Origin: a virus
IMG/VR virus record: IMGVR_UViG_3300021067_000006
Span: 1 to 64,000 of that record
DNA: 64,000 nucleotides
Strand: one strand, 5' to 3'
Shown here: positions 8,974 to 17,263 of the stretch, piece by piece
Layout: each line of letters opens with the position of its first letter
Numbering within the stretch: the stretch's first letter is position 1
Notes under the pieces: generated by a model
Database searches by the model: none
What the model saw: only the letters and a program-made list of their open reading frames with translations
What the model was told of the DNA's origin: nothing
Program-made: the position numbers and the translations under genes

Positions 8974-9648
8974 TCAGATCATCGAGTCGGTGTCGGTCAG
9001 GATCGCCGCGAGGTCGAACTCGGTGCCGATGAGGCACTTGATCCGAGCGCGGGTCACCGCGTCGGTCGCCGCGTTGAACAGCACCTGAGTCTTCGCCACG
9101 TTGAGCCGCGCCTGCAGCGTGGCAGGCGCGGTGCCCGGAACCAGCACGATCTTCTTGCCGACGACCGCGCCCTCGAGCGCCTCGGCCTCGAGCAGCAGCA
9201 CGACGCCGCGCGCGTAATGGCCGCTCGTCGGCAGCGTGAGCACGCCCGCCGTCACCGGGAACACCGATTCGATGACGTCGCCGCGCTCAGGCGCATAGGT
9301 GATGTCGACGTCGGTGATGGCGTCGGTCGCCAGCGTCACGATGTTGCCGTTCGGCGCGACTGCGATCTGGCCGGTCGTCGGCGTCGCGCCGTACGCCACG
9401 ACGGCGAGTTCGCCGGTCACACCGCCCGCGCGCGAGGTCGCGCGGTAGATGCTCGTCGCGCGGCTCGACGGATCGAGCACGAGCGTGTCGAGCGTCGCGA
9501 GGTTGTAGGCGGACACACCGAGCGCGTCCATGTTGATCCGCCGTCGATGCTGGACGACGTTGCCGGCGAGCAAGTCGCCGACGCGCACCTTGCGCAAGTA
9601 GTTGGCGACCGTGGTCGGGTTCGCGCGATTCATTCCGATACGTGACAT
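8974..9648 (-). CDS. Virion protein, possible head decoration protein
   Basis: 224 aa, beta-rich and Ala/Thr/Val-heavy (GELAVVAYGATPTTGQIAV, GDVIESVFPVTAGVLTLPT). AGGAG lies 7 nt before the ATG. Together with the scaffold and capsid genes that follow, it forms the set with strong ribosome-binding sites, implying high expression. Lying just before the scaffold gene, it could be a capsid decoration or stabilising protein. This is inference from context; no diagnostic motif. Confidence 0.55.
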   Translation of the reverse strand: MSRIGMNRANPTTVANYLRKVRVGDLLAGNVVQHRRRINMDALGVSAYNLATLDTLVLDPSSRATSIYRATSRAGGVTGELAVVAYGATPTTGQIAVAPNGNIVTLATDAITDVDITYAPERGDVIESVFPVTAGVLTLPTSGHYARGVVLLLEAEALEGAVVGKKIVLVPGTAPATLQARLNVAKTQVLFNAATDAVTRARIKCLIGTEFDLAAILTDTDSMI

Positions 9649-9710
9649 GGGGGCTCTCCTATCAGTTGACGCCGCGGCGCGGAGGTACGCCGCGACTTGT
9701 GGGGTCTACT

Positions 9711-10106
9711 CTACTGCGAACCGGACACGAAGAACTCGATCGTTCCCGTGCCCTGCGCTTCGACGAGCTTCAGGTACCGCAGCGAACTGAACTCGCGCAG
9801 CAGCAAGCCATCGACGGGTACGAGCTCGAGCACATCAGCGCCTGCGCCATCGTCGACCGTGAGACGCAGCACGAGCGGTCCGCTCGTTTTCACGTACAGG
9901 AAATCGCCGCGCGTGATCGACGCGAGCGATGCGTACGACGGCGACGGCGCGTTCACCTGCCGCACGAGCACACCTGTCGCCGCACCGAAAGTCTTCGTGC
10001 CGCTCCGAAACGCGAGCGGAACCGACCAGCTCGACGCGGGGAACGACTCGCTGCCGCCTTGCGAGGGGCCCGCGTCGAGCGAGCCGGAGAGCTTGATCTG
10101 GCTCAT
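9711..10106 (-). CDS. Beta-rich virion-region protein
   Basis: 131 aa starting MSQIKLSGSLDAGPSQ. The strands LVLRLTVDDGAGADVLELVP and a C-terminal GTGTIEFFVSGSQ suggest a small beta-sandwich such as a decoration, stopper or tail-associated protein. A copy of the 22-bp palindrome lies 15 nt upstream of the ATG, so the gene may be controlled by it. Family unknown. Confidence 0.55.
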   Translation of the reverse strand: MSQIKLSGSLDAGPSQGGSESFPASSWSVPLAFRSGTKTFGAATGVLVRQVNAPSPSYASLASITRGDFLYVKTSGPLVLRLTVDDGAGADVLELVPVDGLLLREFSSLRYLKLVEAQGTGTIEFFVSGSQ

Positions 10107-10120
10107 CGCCGGCCCTCAAA

Positions 10121-10142
10121 TATGGAAGCGCGCGGATGCATA
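10121..10142. repeat. 22-bp palindrome, copy 1
   Basis: TATGGAAG, CGCGCG, GATGCATA. An imperfect copy of the dispersed palindrome whose consensus half-sites are TTTGGAAT and ATTCCAAA around CGCGCG. It is intergenic, just upstream of the gene starting at 10106. Confidence 0.6.
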
Positions 10143-10147
10143 TCGGG

Positions 10148-10351
10148 TCAGCCGCCGCCGAGCCGGTACGGCTTCGCCGCGTTGCCGATCGTGCCGACAC
10201 CGGTCGCGTTGCCGTCGGCCGAGCGAGCGGGGTTCAGGTGCCGCGTCTTGACGACGTGCCGCTCGCCGAGCGAGCCCTCGCCGTGCGGCGCGTGCGGTGA
10301 GGCCTTGGGCTTCGACTGCCGGAAAAAGTCGGTGCGCTTCGCTGTTGCCAT
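10148..10351 (-). CDS. Small basic protein
   Basis: 67 aa starting MATAKRTDFFRQSKPK, rich in Lys/Arg/Gly, ending AAKPYRLGGG. The hexamer TAGCCT lies 6 nt before the ATG, the arrangement predicted to give a leaderless mRNA. Function unknown. Confidence 0.5.
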   Translation of the reverse strand: MATAKRTDFFRQSKPKASPHAPHGEGSLGERHVVKTRHLNPARSADGNATGVGTIGNAAKPYRLGGG

Positions 10352-10396
10352 GCGGCAAGGCTAGCGCGCGTCTCCCGCCCGCGACAATAGCTCGAG

Positions 10397-10699
10397 GTGA
10401 AGCAACCCCCGACGAAGCCGCCGCGCGCTCGCGCAATGCCGGCCATCCCGCCCCCGCCGCGGCGTAAAAGCGACGCGCCGAGCATCAGCGTCGAACCAGC
10501 GACGCGGCCTCAGTTCTCGACCACCGAGCGTGAAACGGACCGCTCGAGCGAGGAAGTCGCGCAGGCGCAGCAGCTGCTGCAGCTTTGCCACGAGCTCGAC
10601 GCAGACGGCCGGCAGCTAGTGCTCGACATCACGCACAGCGTGCTGCGCTACCAGACGCGAGCTCGCGCGCGGCGCCGGTCAACGAAGCCGGAACGATGA
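10397..10699 (+). CDS. Only plus-strand gene: small helical protein
   Basis: 100 aa with GTG start (MKQPPTKPPRARAMPAIPPP...). After a Pro-rich N-terminus, residues about 50-90 form a helical pair, QLLQLCHELDADGRQLVLDI, a pattern common in small bacterial regulators where a hairpin follows an HTH-like unit (EL-x-DGRQLVL). GAG precedes the GTG. It converges with the gene on the minus strand and overlaps its end by 21 bases. Opposite reading frames here are less protein-like. It would be transcribed against all its neighbours, so it could be regulatory; the coding call is moderate. Confidence 0.45.
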   Translation: MKQPPTKPPRARAMPAIPPPPRRKSDAPSISVEPATRPQFSTTERETDRSSEEVAQAQQLLQLCHELDADGRQLVLDITHSVLRYQTRARARRRSTKPER

Positions 10700-10873
10700 G
10701 CGCGGCGCCGGCGGTCGGCCGAACGCACGACGCGGCGAGCCGAGCGGCAGCTTGAGCCGTGGCGCTCCCGACGGCTTCGCCTTCATCGTGCCCGCGCGCA
10801 GGTCTTGCTTCACATCGGGCGATAGCTCGTCGGTCGTTCCGGAAACCGTCGCGATTCGGTAGGGCAACGCCAT
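10679..10873 (-). CDS. Small basic protein
   Basis: 64 aa starting MALPYRIATVSGTTDE with an Arg/Pro-rich C-terminus. TAGCCT lies 6 nt before the ATG, the same layout as the gene starting at 10351. Unknown function. Its 3' end overlaps the plus-strand gene. Confidence 0.45.
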   Translation of the reverse strand: MALPYRIATVSGTTDELSPDVKQDLRAGTMKAKPSGAPRLKLPLGSPRRAFGRPPAPRSSFRLR

Positions 10874-10882
10874 GCCCGAAGG

Positions 10883-11053
10883 CTAGCGCTTCGGCTTCGG
10901 TGGCGGCGCTTTGCGCGCCACACGCTCACCGCGCTCGAGCTCGAGCCGCGAGGCTTTCTCGATCGCGTTCTCCGGCGTTGGGTCGCCGGGTTTCAGGAAC
11001 GCGACGTCGGAAGGATCCGTCATCCGACGGGGCGGTGTTTTCTTGGCAGCCAT
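10883..11053 (-). CDS. 56-aa small protein
   Basis: Starts MAAKKTPPRRMTDPSDVAFL and ends in a basic, proline-rich tail (APPPKPKR). It contains LKPGDPTPENAIEKASRLEL, which looks protein-like. CATAAT lies exactly 7 nt before the ATG, a good -10 match, predicting a leaderless transcript that starts at the A of ATG. It follows the MuF fusion gene by 8 nt. Function unknown. Confidence 0.5.
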   Translation of the reverse strand: MAAKKTPPRRMTDPSDVAFLKPGDPTPENAIEKASRLELERGERVARKAPPPKPKR

Positions 11054-11061
11054 GGCGACGA

Positions 11062-13545
11062 TTATGCGTCGATCTCTTCGAGATGCAGGGTCACTTGGTG
11101 CGCGACTCCGTTCGACAGCCGTTCCACTTCGCGGTGCACGATGACGAACCGGCAGCCCGCAGGCAGCAGCACCTCGCGCTCGTCGCGATGCAATGAGATG
11201 TCCTCGACAGGGATGCCCGACCGCTGTCGGATCTTGAACATCACGCCGCCCTTTGCGCCGAACCCTTCCGATACGCCCTTGTCCACAGTCGTTGAGATGA
11301 AGCTCGGAAATGCGACGTGTGAGCCGACCTCGGCGTCAACGTACTGCCGCCAGATGTGATCGGGGATGCCGCTTTTCCACTCGCCGCGAACGACCGCGCC
11401 CGGAAGATTCTCGCCGGCCTCTTTTGCTGCGCGTAGTGCGGACTGAATCCCTTCTGCTTTTCGTCGCAAGCGCTCGCGATCGGCCTCGGCGTATTCGCCG
11501 GGGTTTCGAAGAAACCCGTTGACCGAAGCGTACGCCGAGCCCGTGTAGTCCATGACGTCGTTCCCGTTCGGGTGACCGCGAAGAAAAAACGCAGCTTTCG
11601 CAGCACGCTCGCGCGCCGCGCGTTCCGTCGCATCGATCTCACGGTTCTCGATCGGCTTGAACGAAACGTCGGCGCCGGTACCCTTCGCGCGCTTCGCCTC
11701 GGCCGTCATGCGCCTGACCTCGGCGTCGAGTTTGTTCGTGCGCGACTCGAGCATGCGCACGATAGCGTTGCGATCGTCGACGTCGAGCTGCGTGCCGCGC
11801 GGCACAACCGAGTCCACGTACTTCGCCCACCCGCCGTGTTTGTTGCGCAGTTTTTTGAGCGCGGCGACTCCGCGCTTGAGCTCGGGTAGCGCGTCCTCAG
11901 GACGCTCGATGCCAGCCTCGCGCGCGACGCGCGCGTACGCCGGGTTGACGCTCGGATCGAGAAACCCCTTCAGCTCGGTGATGTTCTCAAGCAGGTGCGC
12001 CGGCTTCCTTCCCGCCTGAGCTCGCATGAGGAACGTGCCGCCGTTGTCGACGCGCACGAGCTTGCCGCCCTTGAGCACGCCCAGGTTGTCGAGCGTGAGC
12101 CCGAAAGCATCCCAATTCCCCGTCACGATGTCGGCAGCGAGGCCCTTCATCGCGAGCTTGGCGCGCGGCTTCGTTAGCCCTTTCTTCTCCACCGTCGCGA
12201 GGCCCTCGACCATCTTGCTCGCGTACGCCGCGCGCCCCTGCGGCCCCTCGAATACGGTGCTCTCGACCGCGCCGAACCCCAGATCGGAATAGATGCGATT
12301 CGCGAGATGCTCGCCCCACGCCTGCGCGGGGTCCGTGTAGAACTTCACGTAGCGCTCGATGCCGTCGGCGCCGCGATACACGCCGCCCTCGTTCGAGCCC
12401 TTCTGCTCGCTCACGCGCTCGGCGAGGATGTTCGTCGCGTCGAGCACTAGCGGCGCGCGCACCGGCTCGGGTGCGGGCGGCGGCGGAGGCGGCGGAGGCG
12501 GCGGCGGAGGCGGCGGAGGCGCAGGCTCCGGCTTCTGTTCGCTCGGCACCGGCGGCGGCGCCACCTTGCCGAGCAGCGCGACGTCGACGGTGCTCATCTT
12601 CGGCCGCGCCGGCGGTGAGCCCTTGCGGCCCTCGGCAACCCAGCGCGCAGCGACTTCGCCGTCGCTCTTCGGCTTGAGCTCGGCCGGTAGCGGCCAGCTC
12701 ATACGGTGCGGCACGACCACCTCTCGATCGTTGGGGCGGTCGGGCGGATGCATGTACGAGCCGTTCCAACCGTCGAACGGCTCGTACGGTTTTCGGATCT
12801 GCCCGTGCACGGCATAGCTGTCGGCCGCGGTGCGATCGTCGAACGTCGCCGACAGGATCTTCAGCATGTCGCCGAGCTCGTCGTCGGCGTCCTGCAGCGC
12901 GACGTGCGCCGCGCGGTTGTGCGCGTACATCGTCTCGGTGCGGATGATGCGCTCAGCCCAGTACGCCGGCGCCTTCTGCAAGAACGGCGAGTCTTTCACG
13001 AGCTCAGCGCGAACGTCGTTCCACGGCTTCGCCTGCACGAGCCGCTGCTGCAGCCGCTGTTCGAAGTTGCCGATCACGGCGTCGCCGTAGCGGTCGAGAA
13101 TGCCCTTGCCGCGCGGATCGTGCGGGTTGCTCGCGAGCCGACGCAGCAGCGACGACCTCGAGTCACCCGACACGTGCTCGAACAGCAGCGCCGTGTCGAG
13201 GCCGAGCGGGCGCGCCACGCCACGGAACTGCTTCTCGGCCGCCTCGAGGTAGCTGATCGCGCTCTCCGCCGCTTGCTTCGCGGCGCCGAGCCCCGTGTCC
13301 ACGACAGCGCCCGCCATCGCCGGCGCCATGCCCTTCAGCACCGCGCGCACCTGAGCGAGCGTCGCGCGTAGCTGCGTCTGCGTGAAGCTCGACACCGCGG
13401 GCGGCAGCGCTGCGAGCCGTTCTTCCATCTCGCGCTCGGCACGCTCGAGCACCTCGCGCATGCGCTTGACGCCGGCCACCTCGGCGAACCGCATCGCCGC
13501 CGCCTTGTCGGCGCGCAGCACCGCCAGCGCGTCGAGCTTCGCCAC
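11062..13545 (-). CDS. MuF head protein fused to kinase-like and ADP-ribosyltransferase domains
   Basis: 827 aa from GTG 13545, 10 nt after the upstream stop; the longer frame upstream is shadow. Residues about 1-130 are helical. About 170-300 match Mu gpF/SPP1 gp7 head morphogenesis proteins (IIRTETMYAHNRAAHVA, later HGQ and HPPDRPNDREV). A run of 18 prolines (about 338-355) is a linker. About 370-530 look like an atypical kinase: YVKFY as the Lys strand, EHLANRIY as the Glu helix, GNWDAFGLTLDN as the catalytic loop, VRVDNGG as the metal site. About 630-827 is an R-S-E ADP-ribosyltransferase: VVRG, FISTT, EREVLLP. MuF proteins are packaged in heads, so the enzymes may enter the host with the DNA. 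The kinase call is less sure than the transferase. Confidence 0.8.
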   Translation of the reverse strand: MAKLDALAVLRADKAAAMRFAEVAGVKRMREVLERAEREMEERLAALPPAVSSFTQTQLRATLAQVRAVLKGMAPAMAGAVVDTGLGAAKQAAESAISYLEAAEKQFRGVARPLGLDTALLFEHVSGDSRSSLLRRLASNPHDPRGKGILDRYGDAVIGNFEQRLQQRLVQAKPWNDVRAELVKDSPFLQKAPAYWAERIIRTETMYAHNRAAHVALQDADDELGDMLKILSATFDDRTAADSYAVHGQIRKPYEPFDGWNGSYMHPPDRPNDREVVVPHRMSWPLPAELKPKSDGEVAARWVAEGRKGSPPARPKMSTVDVALLGKVAPPPVPSEQKPEPAPPPPPPPPPPPPPPPAPEPVRAPLVLDATNILAERVSEQKGSNEGGVYRGADGIERYVKFYTDPAQAWGEHLANRIYSDLGFGAVESTVFEGPQGRAAYASKMVEGLATVEKKGLTKPRAKLAMKGLAADIVTGNWDAFGLTLDNLGVLKGGKLVRVDNGGTFLMRAQAGRKPAHLLENITELKGFLDPSVNPAYARVAREAGIERPEDALPELKRGVAALKKLRNKHGGWAKYVDSVVPRGTQLDVDDRNAIVRMLESRTNKLDAEVRRMTAEAKRAKGTGADVSFKPIENREIDATERAARERAAKAAFFLRGHPNGNDVMDYTGSAYASVNGFLRNPGEYAEADRERLRRKAEGIQSALRAAKEAGENLPGAVVRGEWKSGIPDHIWRQYVDAEVGSHVAFPSFISTTVDKGVSEGFGAKGGVMFKIRQRSGIPVEDISLHRDEREVLLPAGCRFVIVHREVERLSNGVAHQVTLHLEEIDA

Positions 13546-13555
13546 GCGCTCGAGC

Positions 13556-13858
13556 TTAGTCGAGATGCATCGGCCCGCCGAGCGCGAGCACCGTGTGCAG
13601 CTCGAGATGCAACGACGCTCCCTCGATGACGCCGCGCAGCTCCTGCCGCGCCTCGAGCAGGAATTCCTCGGCCTCGATCTGCGTGTGCCGTTCGAACCGC
13701 TGCTCGTACGGTGCAACGTCGTACGAGGCAGCGCCGTCGATCACGCGGTACCGCACGTAACCCTCGGTTCGCCCGCGCCGCTCGACGCGAACCGCGTAGA
13801 AGCGCCGCGCAAGCAGGCTCTTCGGCGTGCCCGTGCGTGGCGTTCGGTTCCCTCTCAC
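13556..13858 (-). CDS. Small protein between portal and MuF genes
   Basis: 100 aa with GTG start at 13858 that overlaps the portal stop as GTGA. An N-terminal basic segment is followed by SLLARRFYAVRVERRGRTEG and a helical end (EEFLLEARQELRGVIEG). It sits between portal and MuF, often the place of a head-tail joining or accessory capsid protein. No family recognised. Confidence 0.55.
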   Translation of the reverse strand: MRGNRTPRTGTPKSLLARRFYAVRVERRGRTEGYVRYRVIDGAASYDVAPYEQRFERHTQIEAEEFLLEARQELRGVIEGASLHLELHTVLALGGPMHLD

Positions 13859-15963
13859 ACGCCCTCGGCGGGTAGCTCCGGCTCGACCCCCGGCGTTGCC
13901 GACTCGACGATCGCCTCGGCTTCGACCTCGCCGATGGCTTCTCCCTTCGCCGTCTGCCGCGCGTTCTGCTTGGCCTCGTACGACGCGACCGTGAGGTCGT
14001 TGTCCGGATCGCGCGCGCCGTTTTTCATGAGCGGCGGCAGGCCCTTCGCCGCGCGCGCCTCGTGCACGAGCACGACGAGTTTCATGTCCGTTGCCGTGAG
14101 CAGCCCGTCGCCATCGAGCGGCTGCGTCGGCGCCGGCGTCTCGCCGTCGGTCGGCAGCACCGCGCCGCCCGCGCCCATCGTGAACAGCGAGCCATCGGCC
14201 TCGCGCCGTGCCGCTTCCTCTTTGGACACGGCATCCCATTCGGCGTTCGCGTCGCGGTCGAGCATGTTCGCGACGAGCTCGACCGCGGTGCGCTGCGACA
14301 GCACCGGCTTCGCGCCTGCGGCGTTCTGCACGGTGCCGATGCTCTTCTGCTTGTCGTCGGCCGTCGCCTTGAAATACTCGCCCCACTCGACCGTCACGAG
14401 CCCAGCGCCCGGCACGTGCTCGACGTGCCGTTCCGTTTCCTCGCCCGTCGGGTTGCCCTCTGCGTCGAGCACCGGTTCGCGGATGATGCGCGGCGGCAGT
14501 CGCAGGAAAAACTCGGCCTCTTGCAGCACCGGCTCGCCCGTCTCCTCATCGACGATCGGCTCGTCGTCGTCGCCGAACACAGGCACGACCGCAGCTTCCT
14601 CAACCACGCCATCGGGGTCCGGCATGCGCCGGCGCGCCGAGATGATCATCCCGTTTACGAGCCGCTCTATGCCGCGCTTGCCGTACTGCATGCGCAACAC
14701 GTCGGCCGCGGTGAGCATCGGCGCGTAGATCGCCTTGAGCGCGACGCTGCTCGAGCCGCTCGCCGCTGCCTTGTCGGGGTCGAGCAGCACGCAGTCGCAG
14801 ACCTCGAGCATCTGATCGCGCTCCATCTCGAGCACCGTTTTGCCCGCGGTCGCCGCGGTACCGCTGAGCTCGAGGTATTTTGCATCTCCCTGAGACCCAA
14901 CCGACAGCGCAGTCGTCGACCCCTTCGACACCGCGCCACCGCGCGGCATCGTTTCCTCGTCGACCTTGAGCACGAGCGTCGGGTCGAGGTTCCGCACCGT
15001 GCCATGCACGAGCACTGAGTTAAGCACGTCGATGCTGGTTGATTGCTCGTACGTCTGATCGTAGTCGGGCACTCCGTCGATGTCGCTCGGCTCGTCGCTC
15101 GGCTGGTTCACGATCCAAACGAAGTGCGGAAACCCGTCGTTGTGCACGACGGTCTGCTCTTCATCGATGCGCCACATCGGCGGCTCGTCGCGCACGATCT
15201 CCGGGTGGAACGCGACGTCGGCGAGCGGCGTCCAATCGCGACGAAACCAATGCGACTGCGGCACCATGTTCCCGCGGTCGTCGGGCGCGAGCATATCGAA
15301 CCGGTAGAGCTCGACCACGTGCGAGGGCAGGAACTCGTCGCGATCTTCCCACGCGACGACGTGCACGCAGTCGCCGCTGTGCACGCGCACGCGCGGCGCG
15401 CCGTCGACGAACGCCCACGACAGCCCAACCGTGCCAGCCGAGCCGCCGAGGTTGCGCGCCGAAAGCATCTGCACGGCCAGGCTGCTCGCTTCAACGAGCG
15501 CCTCGGCAAACGCCTGCGTCTCCGGATCGCTCGAGCGCATCTGCGGCCACCGGCCGTGACCGAACAGCAGTCCCGTGAACGCGCGCACGATCTTGCGCGG
15601 CAGCCGGTACGGTGCGCTCGGGCGGCGCGACGACAGCGGCACGTACTGCGACGGCACCGCGCCTTTGAGGTACGGCTGCGTCGTGCGAATTGCTTCTGGC
15701 CCCGGTATCAGCCGGCCTTCGAAGTCGTGCACCTTCAGGTCGTGCTGCTGCCCGCGGTAGAAGCTCGCGCGGAAGCGGAGCTCGCCGACGCGCGGTGCAT
15801 TCAGCAGCGCGCTCGGATCGATCGCGAGCGCAGCCTCGTCGAATCCGTAGTCGCCGAACGAATCGGCCGTGCGGATCGAACCATCGAGCGCACGCACAGC
15901 GGGAAACGGACCGGCGTTCGAGCCGCCCACGGGGAGCCGGATTACGTCGGCCTGCGATGCCAC
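13855..15963 (-). CDS. Portal protein
   Basis: 702 aa. Central segments match portal proteins that form the dodecameric DNA gate: an N-terminal wing with GLLFGHGRWPQMRSSDPETQ, TSIDVLNSVLVHGTVRNLDP and the long stem/crown helix region ALKAIYAPMLTAADVLRMQY. The extended acidic Pro-rich C-terminus (SATPGVEPELPAEGV) is a tail beyond the core. The GTG start at 15963 is preceded at 7 nt by TAGCCT, predicting a leaderless mRNA for a gene made in few copies. It lies upstream of MuF, scaffold and capsid genes, in the normal head order. Confidence 0.8.
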   Translation of the reverse strand: MASQADVIRLPVGGSNAGPFPAVRALDGSIRTADSFGDYGFDEAALAIDPSALLNAPRVGELRFRASFYRGQQHDLKVHDFEGRLIPGPEAIRTTQPYLKGAVPSQYVPLSSRRPSAPYRLPRKIVRAFTGLLFGHGRWPQMRSSDPETQAFAEALVEASSLAVQMLSARNLGGSAGTVGLSWAFVDGAPRVRVHSGDCVHVVAWEDRDEFLPSHVVELYRFDMLAPDDRGNMVPQSHWFRRDWTPLADVAFHPEIVRDEPPMWRIDEEQTVVHNDGFPHFVWIVNQPSDEPSDIDGVPDYDQTYEQSTSIDVLNSVLVHGTVRNLDPTLVLKVDEETMPRGGAVSKGSTTALSVGSQGDAKYLELSGTAATAGKTVLEMERDQMLEVCDCVLLDPDKAAASGSSSVALKAIYAPMLTAADVLRMQYGKRGIERLVNGMIISARRRMPDPDGVVEEAAVVPVFGDDDEPIVDEETGEPVLQEAEFFLRLPPRIIREPVLDAEGNPTGEETERHVEHVPGAGLVTVEWGEYFKATADDKQKSIGTVQNAAGAKPVLSQRTAVELVANMLDRDANAEWDAVSKEEAARREADGSLFTMGAGGAVLPTDGETPAPTQPLDGDGLLTATDMKLVVLVHEARAAKGLPPLMKNGARDPDNDLTVASYEAKQNARQTAKGEAIGEVEAEAIVESATPGVEPELPAEGV

Positions 15964-15988
15964 GATGGGCAGGCTACCACGCCCGCGC

Positions 15989-16129
15989 TCACAGCTTGCC
16001 GCGGTCGAGCATCACCTCGACGCGCCGCTCGGCGAACCGCGAGTCGTCGCTTACGCCGCCCTCGCAGGTGAGGAACACGCGAACCACCGACTCAGTCGTG
16101 CAGCCGACGCCCCAACACGCCGGCCTCAT
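15989..16129 (-). CDS. 46-aa cysteine-containing protein
   Basis: Starts MRPACWGVGCTTESVVRVFL at ATG 16129, overlapping the upstream stop as ATGA. Three Cys (CWGVGC, LTC) could bind metal. Its last residues (VEVMLDRGKL) resemble the end of the upstream gene product (VVSFDRGTL), possibly shared ancestry. Unknown function. Confidence 0.45.
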   Translation of the reverse strand: MRPACWGVGCTTESVVRVFLTCEGGVSDDSRFAERRVEVMLDRGKL

Positions 16130-16353
16130 AACGTGCCCCGGTCGAACGAGACGACACCGAGCGCGCGCAGGCGCAGCGCGCGCCGGTCACGCGCCTCGTT
16201 GCGCCGCGCGTTGCGACACGGCTTGCACTCCGCGGTGATGCCCGCGGGCAGCCGCGCCATCCGGCACATCCGCTGCACCCGGAACCAACCCCGGCACTTG
16301 AAGCACCGATAGTGGCGAACGCCGTCGATGTCTCTCGTGCGAAGATGGCGCAC
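16126..16353 (-). CDS. Zinc-finger protein (CxxC...CxxC)
   Basis: 75 aa from GTG 16353 (RHLRTRDIDGVRHYRCFKCR). CFKC near residue 17 and ECKPCRN near residue 45 form a four-cysteine zinc site, then an Arg-rich helix. Such proteins resemble the zinc-binding half of HNH or endonuclease VII-like phage proteins, but the catalytic HNH residues are not evident, so DNA binding is the safest inference. Confidence 0.55.
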   Translation of the reverse strand: MRHLRTRDIDGVRHYRCFKCRGWFRVQRMCRMARLPAGITAECKPCRNARRNEARDRRALRLRALGVVSFDRGTL

Positions 16354-16363
16354 GGCGCTGACC

Positions 16364-16729
16364 TCAGTCGCGCCCTTCGCGCCGGCGGCGCGCAGCTGCG
16401 ATGCGGTCGGCGGCGCTGCCCAGTGCGCACGCGCGCGGCGTGCGCACTGCCTCGGGCGCCGGCTCAGGGTCGGGCGCCATGAGCGCGCGCGCCTCGTCGC
16501 CAACAATCGGTGCGGGCGCTGTCGGCACGACACCCGATTCGGCAAGGTCCTGCCCGAAGTCCGCGGCGCGCGCCGGCACGATCGTCTGCCGGCGCGGCAC
16601 CTCGACGGGGGTGTCTTCGCCGCGCTCTTCGACGTCGCGCGACGGCAGCCGCGCCGGGCGAACGCTGAGGCGCCGCGCCGACCAGCGCAGCAATCGAGCG
16701 GCAACGTAATCGAGCAGCGCGTTCAGCAT
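16364..16729 (-). CDS. Hypothetical protein
   Basis: 121 aa starting MLNALLDYVAARLLRWSARR. An amphipathic N-terminal helix is followed by a low-complexity Pro/Ala/Glu region and an Arg-rich C-terminus. The N-terminal helix might contact membrane. It lies within the lysis and envelope cluster. No family recognised. Confidence 0.5.
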   Translation of the reverse strand: MLNALLDYVAARLLRWSARRLSVRPARLPSRDVEERGEDTPVEVPRRQTIVPARAADFGQDLAESGVVPTAPAPIVGDEARALMAPDPEPAPEAVRTPRACALGSAADRIAAARRRREGRD

Positions 16730-16807
16730 CGGATCATCCCAACGAGCAACATGAAGACGACGCAAGCGAGCGTGAGGTTCCACGCAAACCGCTCGTCATA
16801 TGCTGTT
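16723..16807 (-). other. Possible unstarted membrane peptide
   Basis: One frame reads NLTLACVVFMLLVGMIRC then stop, a plausible single membrane helix, but no ATG, GTG or TTG gives it a complete start after the preceding stop except an internal ATG. It may be a coupled peptide with an unusual start or simply spacer. Confidence 0.25.
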
Positions 16808-16969
16808 TCAGTCGCCGATGGTGACGACCCCAGGTACCTGGAGAAGAAAGACGAACAGGCCCGCGAAGAACGCGAGCCTCCCCGCCTCTGCGACTTTGGC
16901 GTTGCCTGATGCAAACCAGGCGAGCAGACCGATGACACAGACGGCGAGAGCGAGCAGCGCGATCGGCAT
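16808..16969 (-). CDS. 53-aa two-helix membrane protein (holin-like)
   Basis: Starts MPIALLALAVCVIGLLAWFA, then a short charged loop (NAKVAEAGR), then LAFFAGLFVFLLQVPGVVTI. Two membrane helices joined by a charged turn in a 53-residue protein is a class II holin pattern. TAACCT lies 6 nt before the ATG, predicting a leaderless mRNA. It sits next to a lipoprotein and a papain-like protease, consistent with a lysis or envelope cluster. An alternative is an accessory membrane protein; a second holin-like gene is at 20704. Confidence 0.55.
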   Translation of the reverse strand: MPIALLALAVCVIGLLAWFASGNAKVAEAGRLAFFAGLFVFLLQVPGVVTIGD

Positions 16970-16978
16970 ACGGGCAGG

Positions 16979-17263
16979 TTAGCAGTCATCGGCTGCAGCA
17001 CAGGATGCCGCAGCCGCAACGCACTCGATTGGGTAACGCAGAGTGCCGGAACGCTCGACGTTGCCGCACACCGCTTCGCACGGCTCACCCGCAGGTGTCG
17101 GCTCTGCCGCCTGGCAGCCGAGCTCGCGCAACCGGCGACACGCGCGCGAGCAGCCCGACGGATCACGCGGCGGTTCGACCCGCGGCTCGACTGGCGCCGG
17201 CGGGGGAGGTGGCGGCGCTGCCGAACAGGCGAGCGCGAGCAACAGCGCAGAGAGCGCCCTCAC
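16979..17263 (-). CDS. Cysteine-rich lipoprotein
   Basis: 94 aa from GTG 17263, overlapping the protease gene stop as GTGA. The signal segment RALSALLLALACSAA has a lipobox (LALAC), so it is likely anchored in the envelope. Then come a Pro-rich stretch and eight or more Cys (CSRACRRLRELGC, CEAVC), probably disulfide-bonded in the periplasm. Possibilities include an outer-membrane spanin subunit or an envelope modifier. The longer upstream frame is shadow. Confidence 0.6.
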   Translation of the reverse strand: MRALSALLLALACSAAPPPPPPAPVEPRVEPPRDPSGCSRACRRLRELGCQAAEPTPAGEPCEAVCGNVERSGTLRYPIECVAAAASCAAADDC

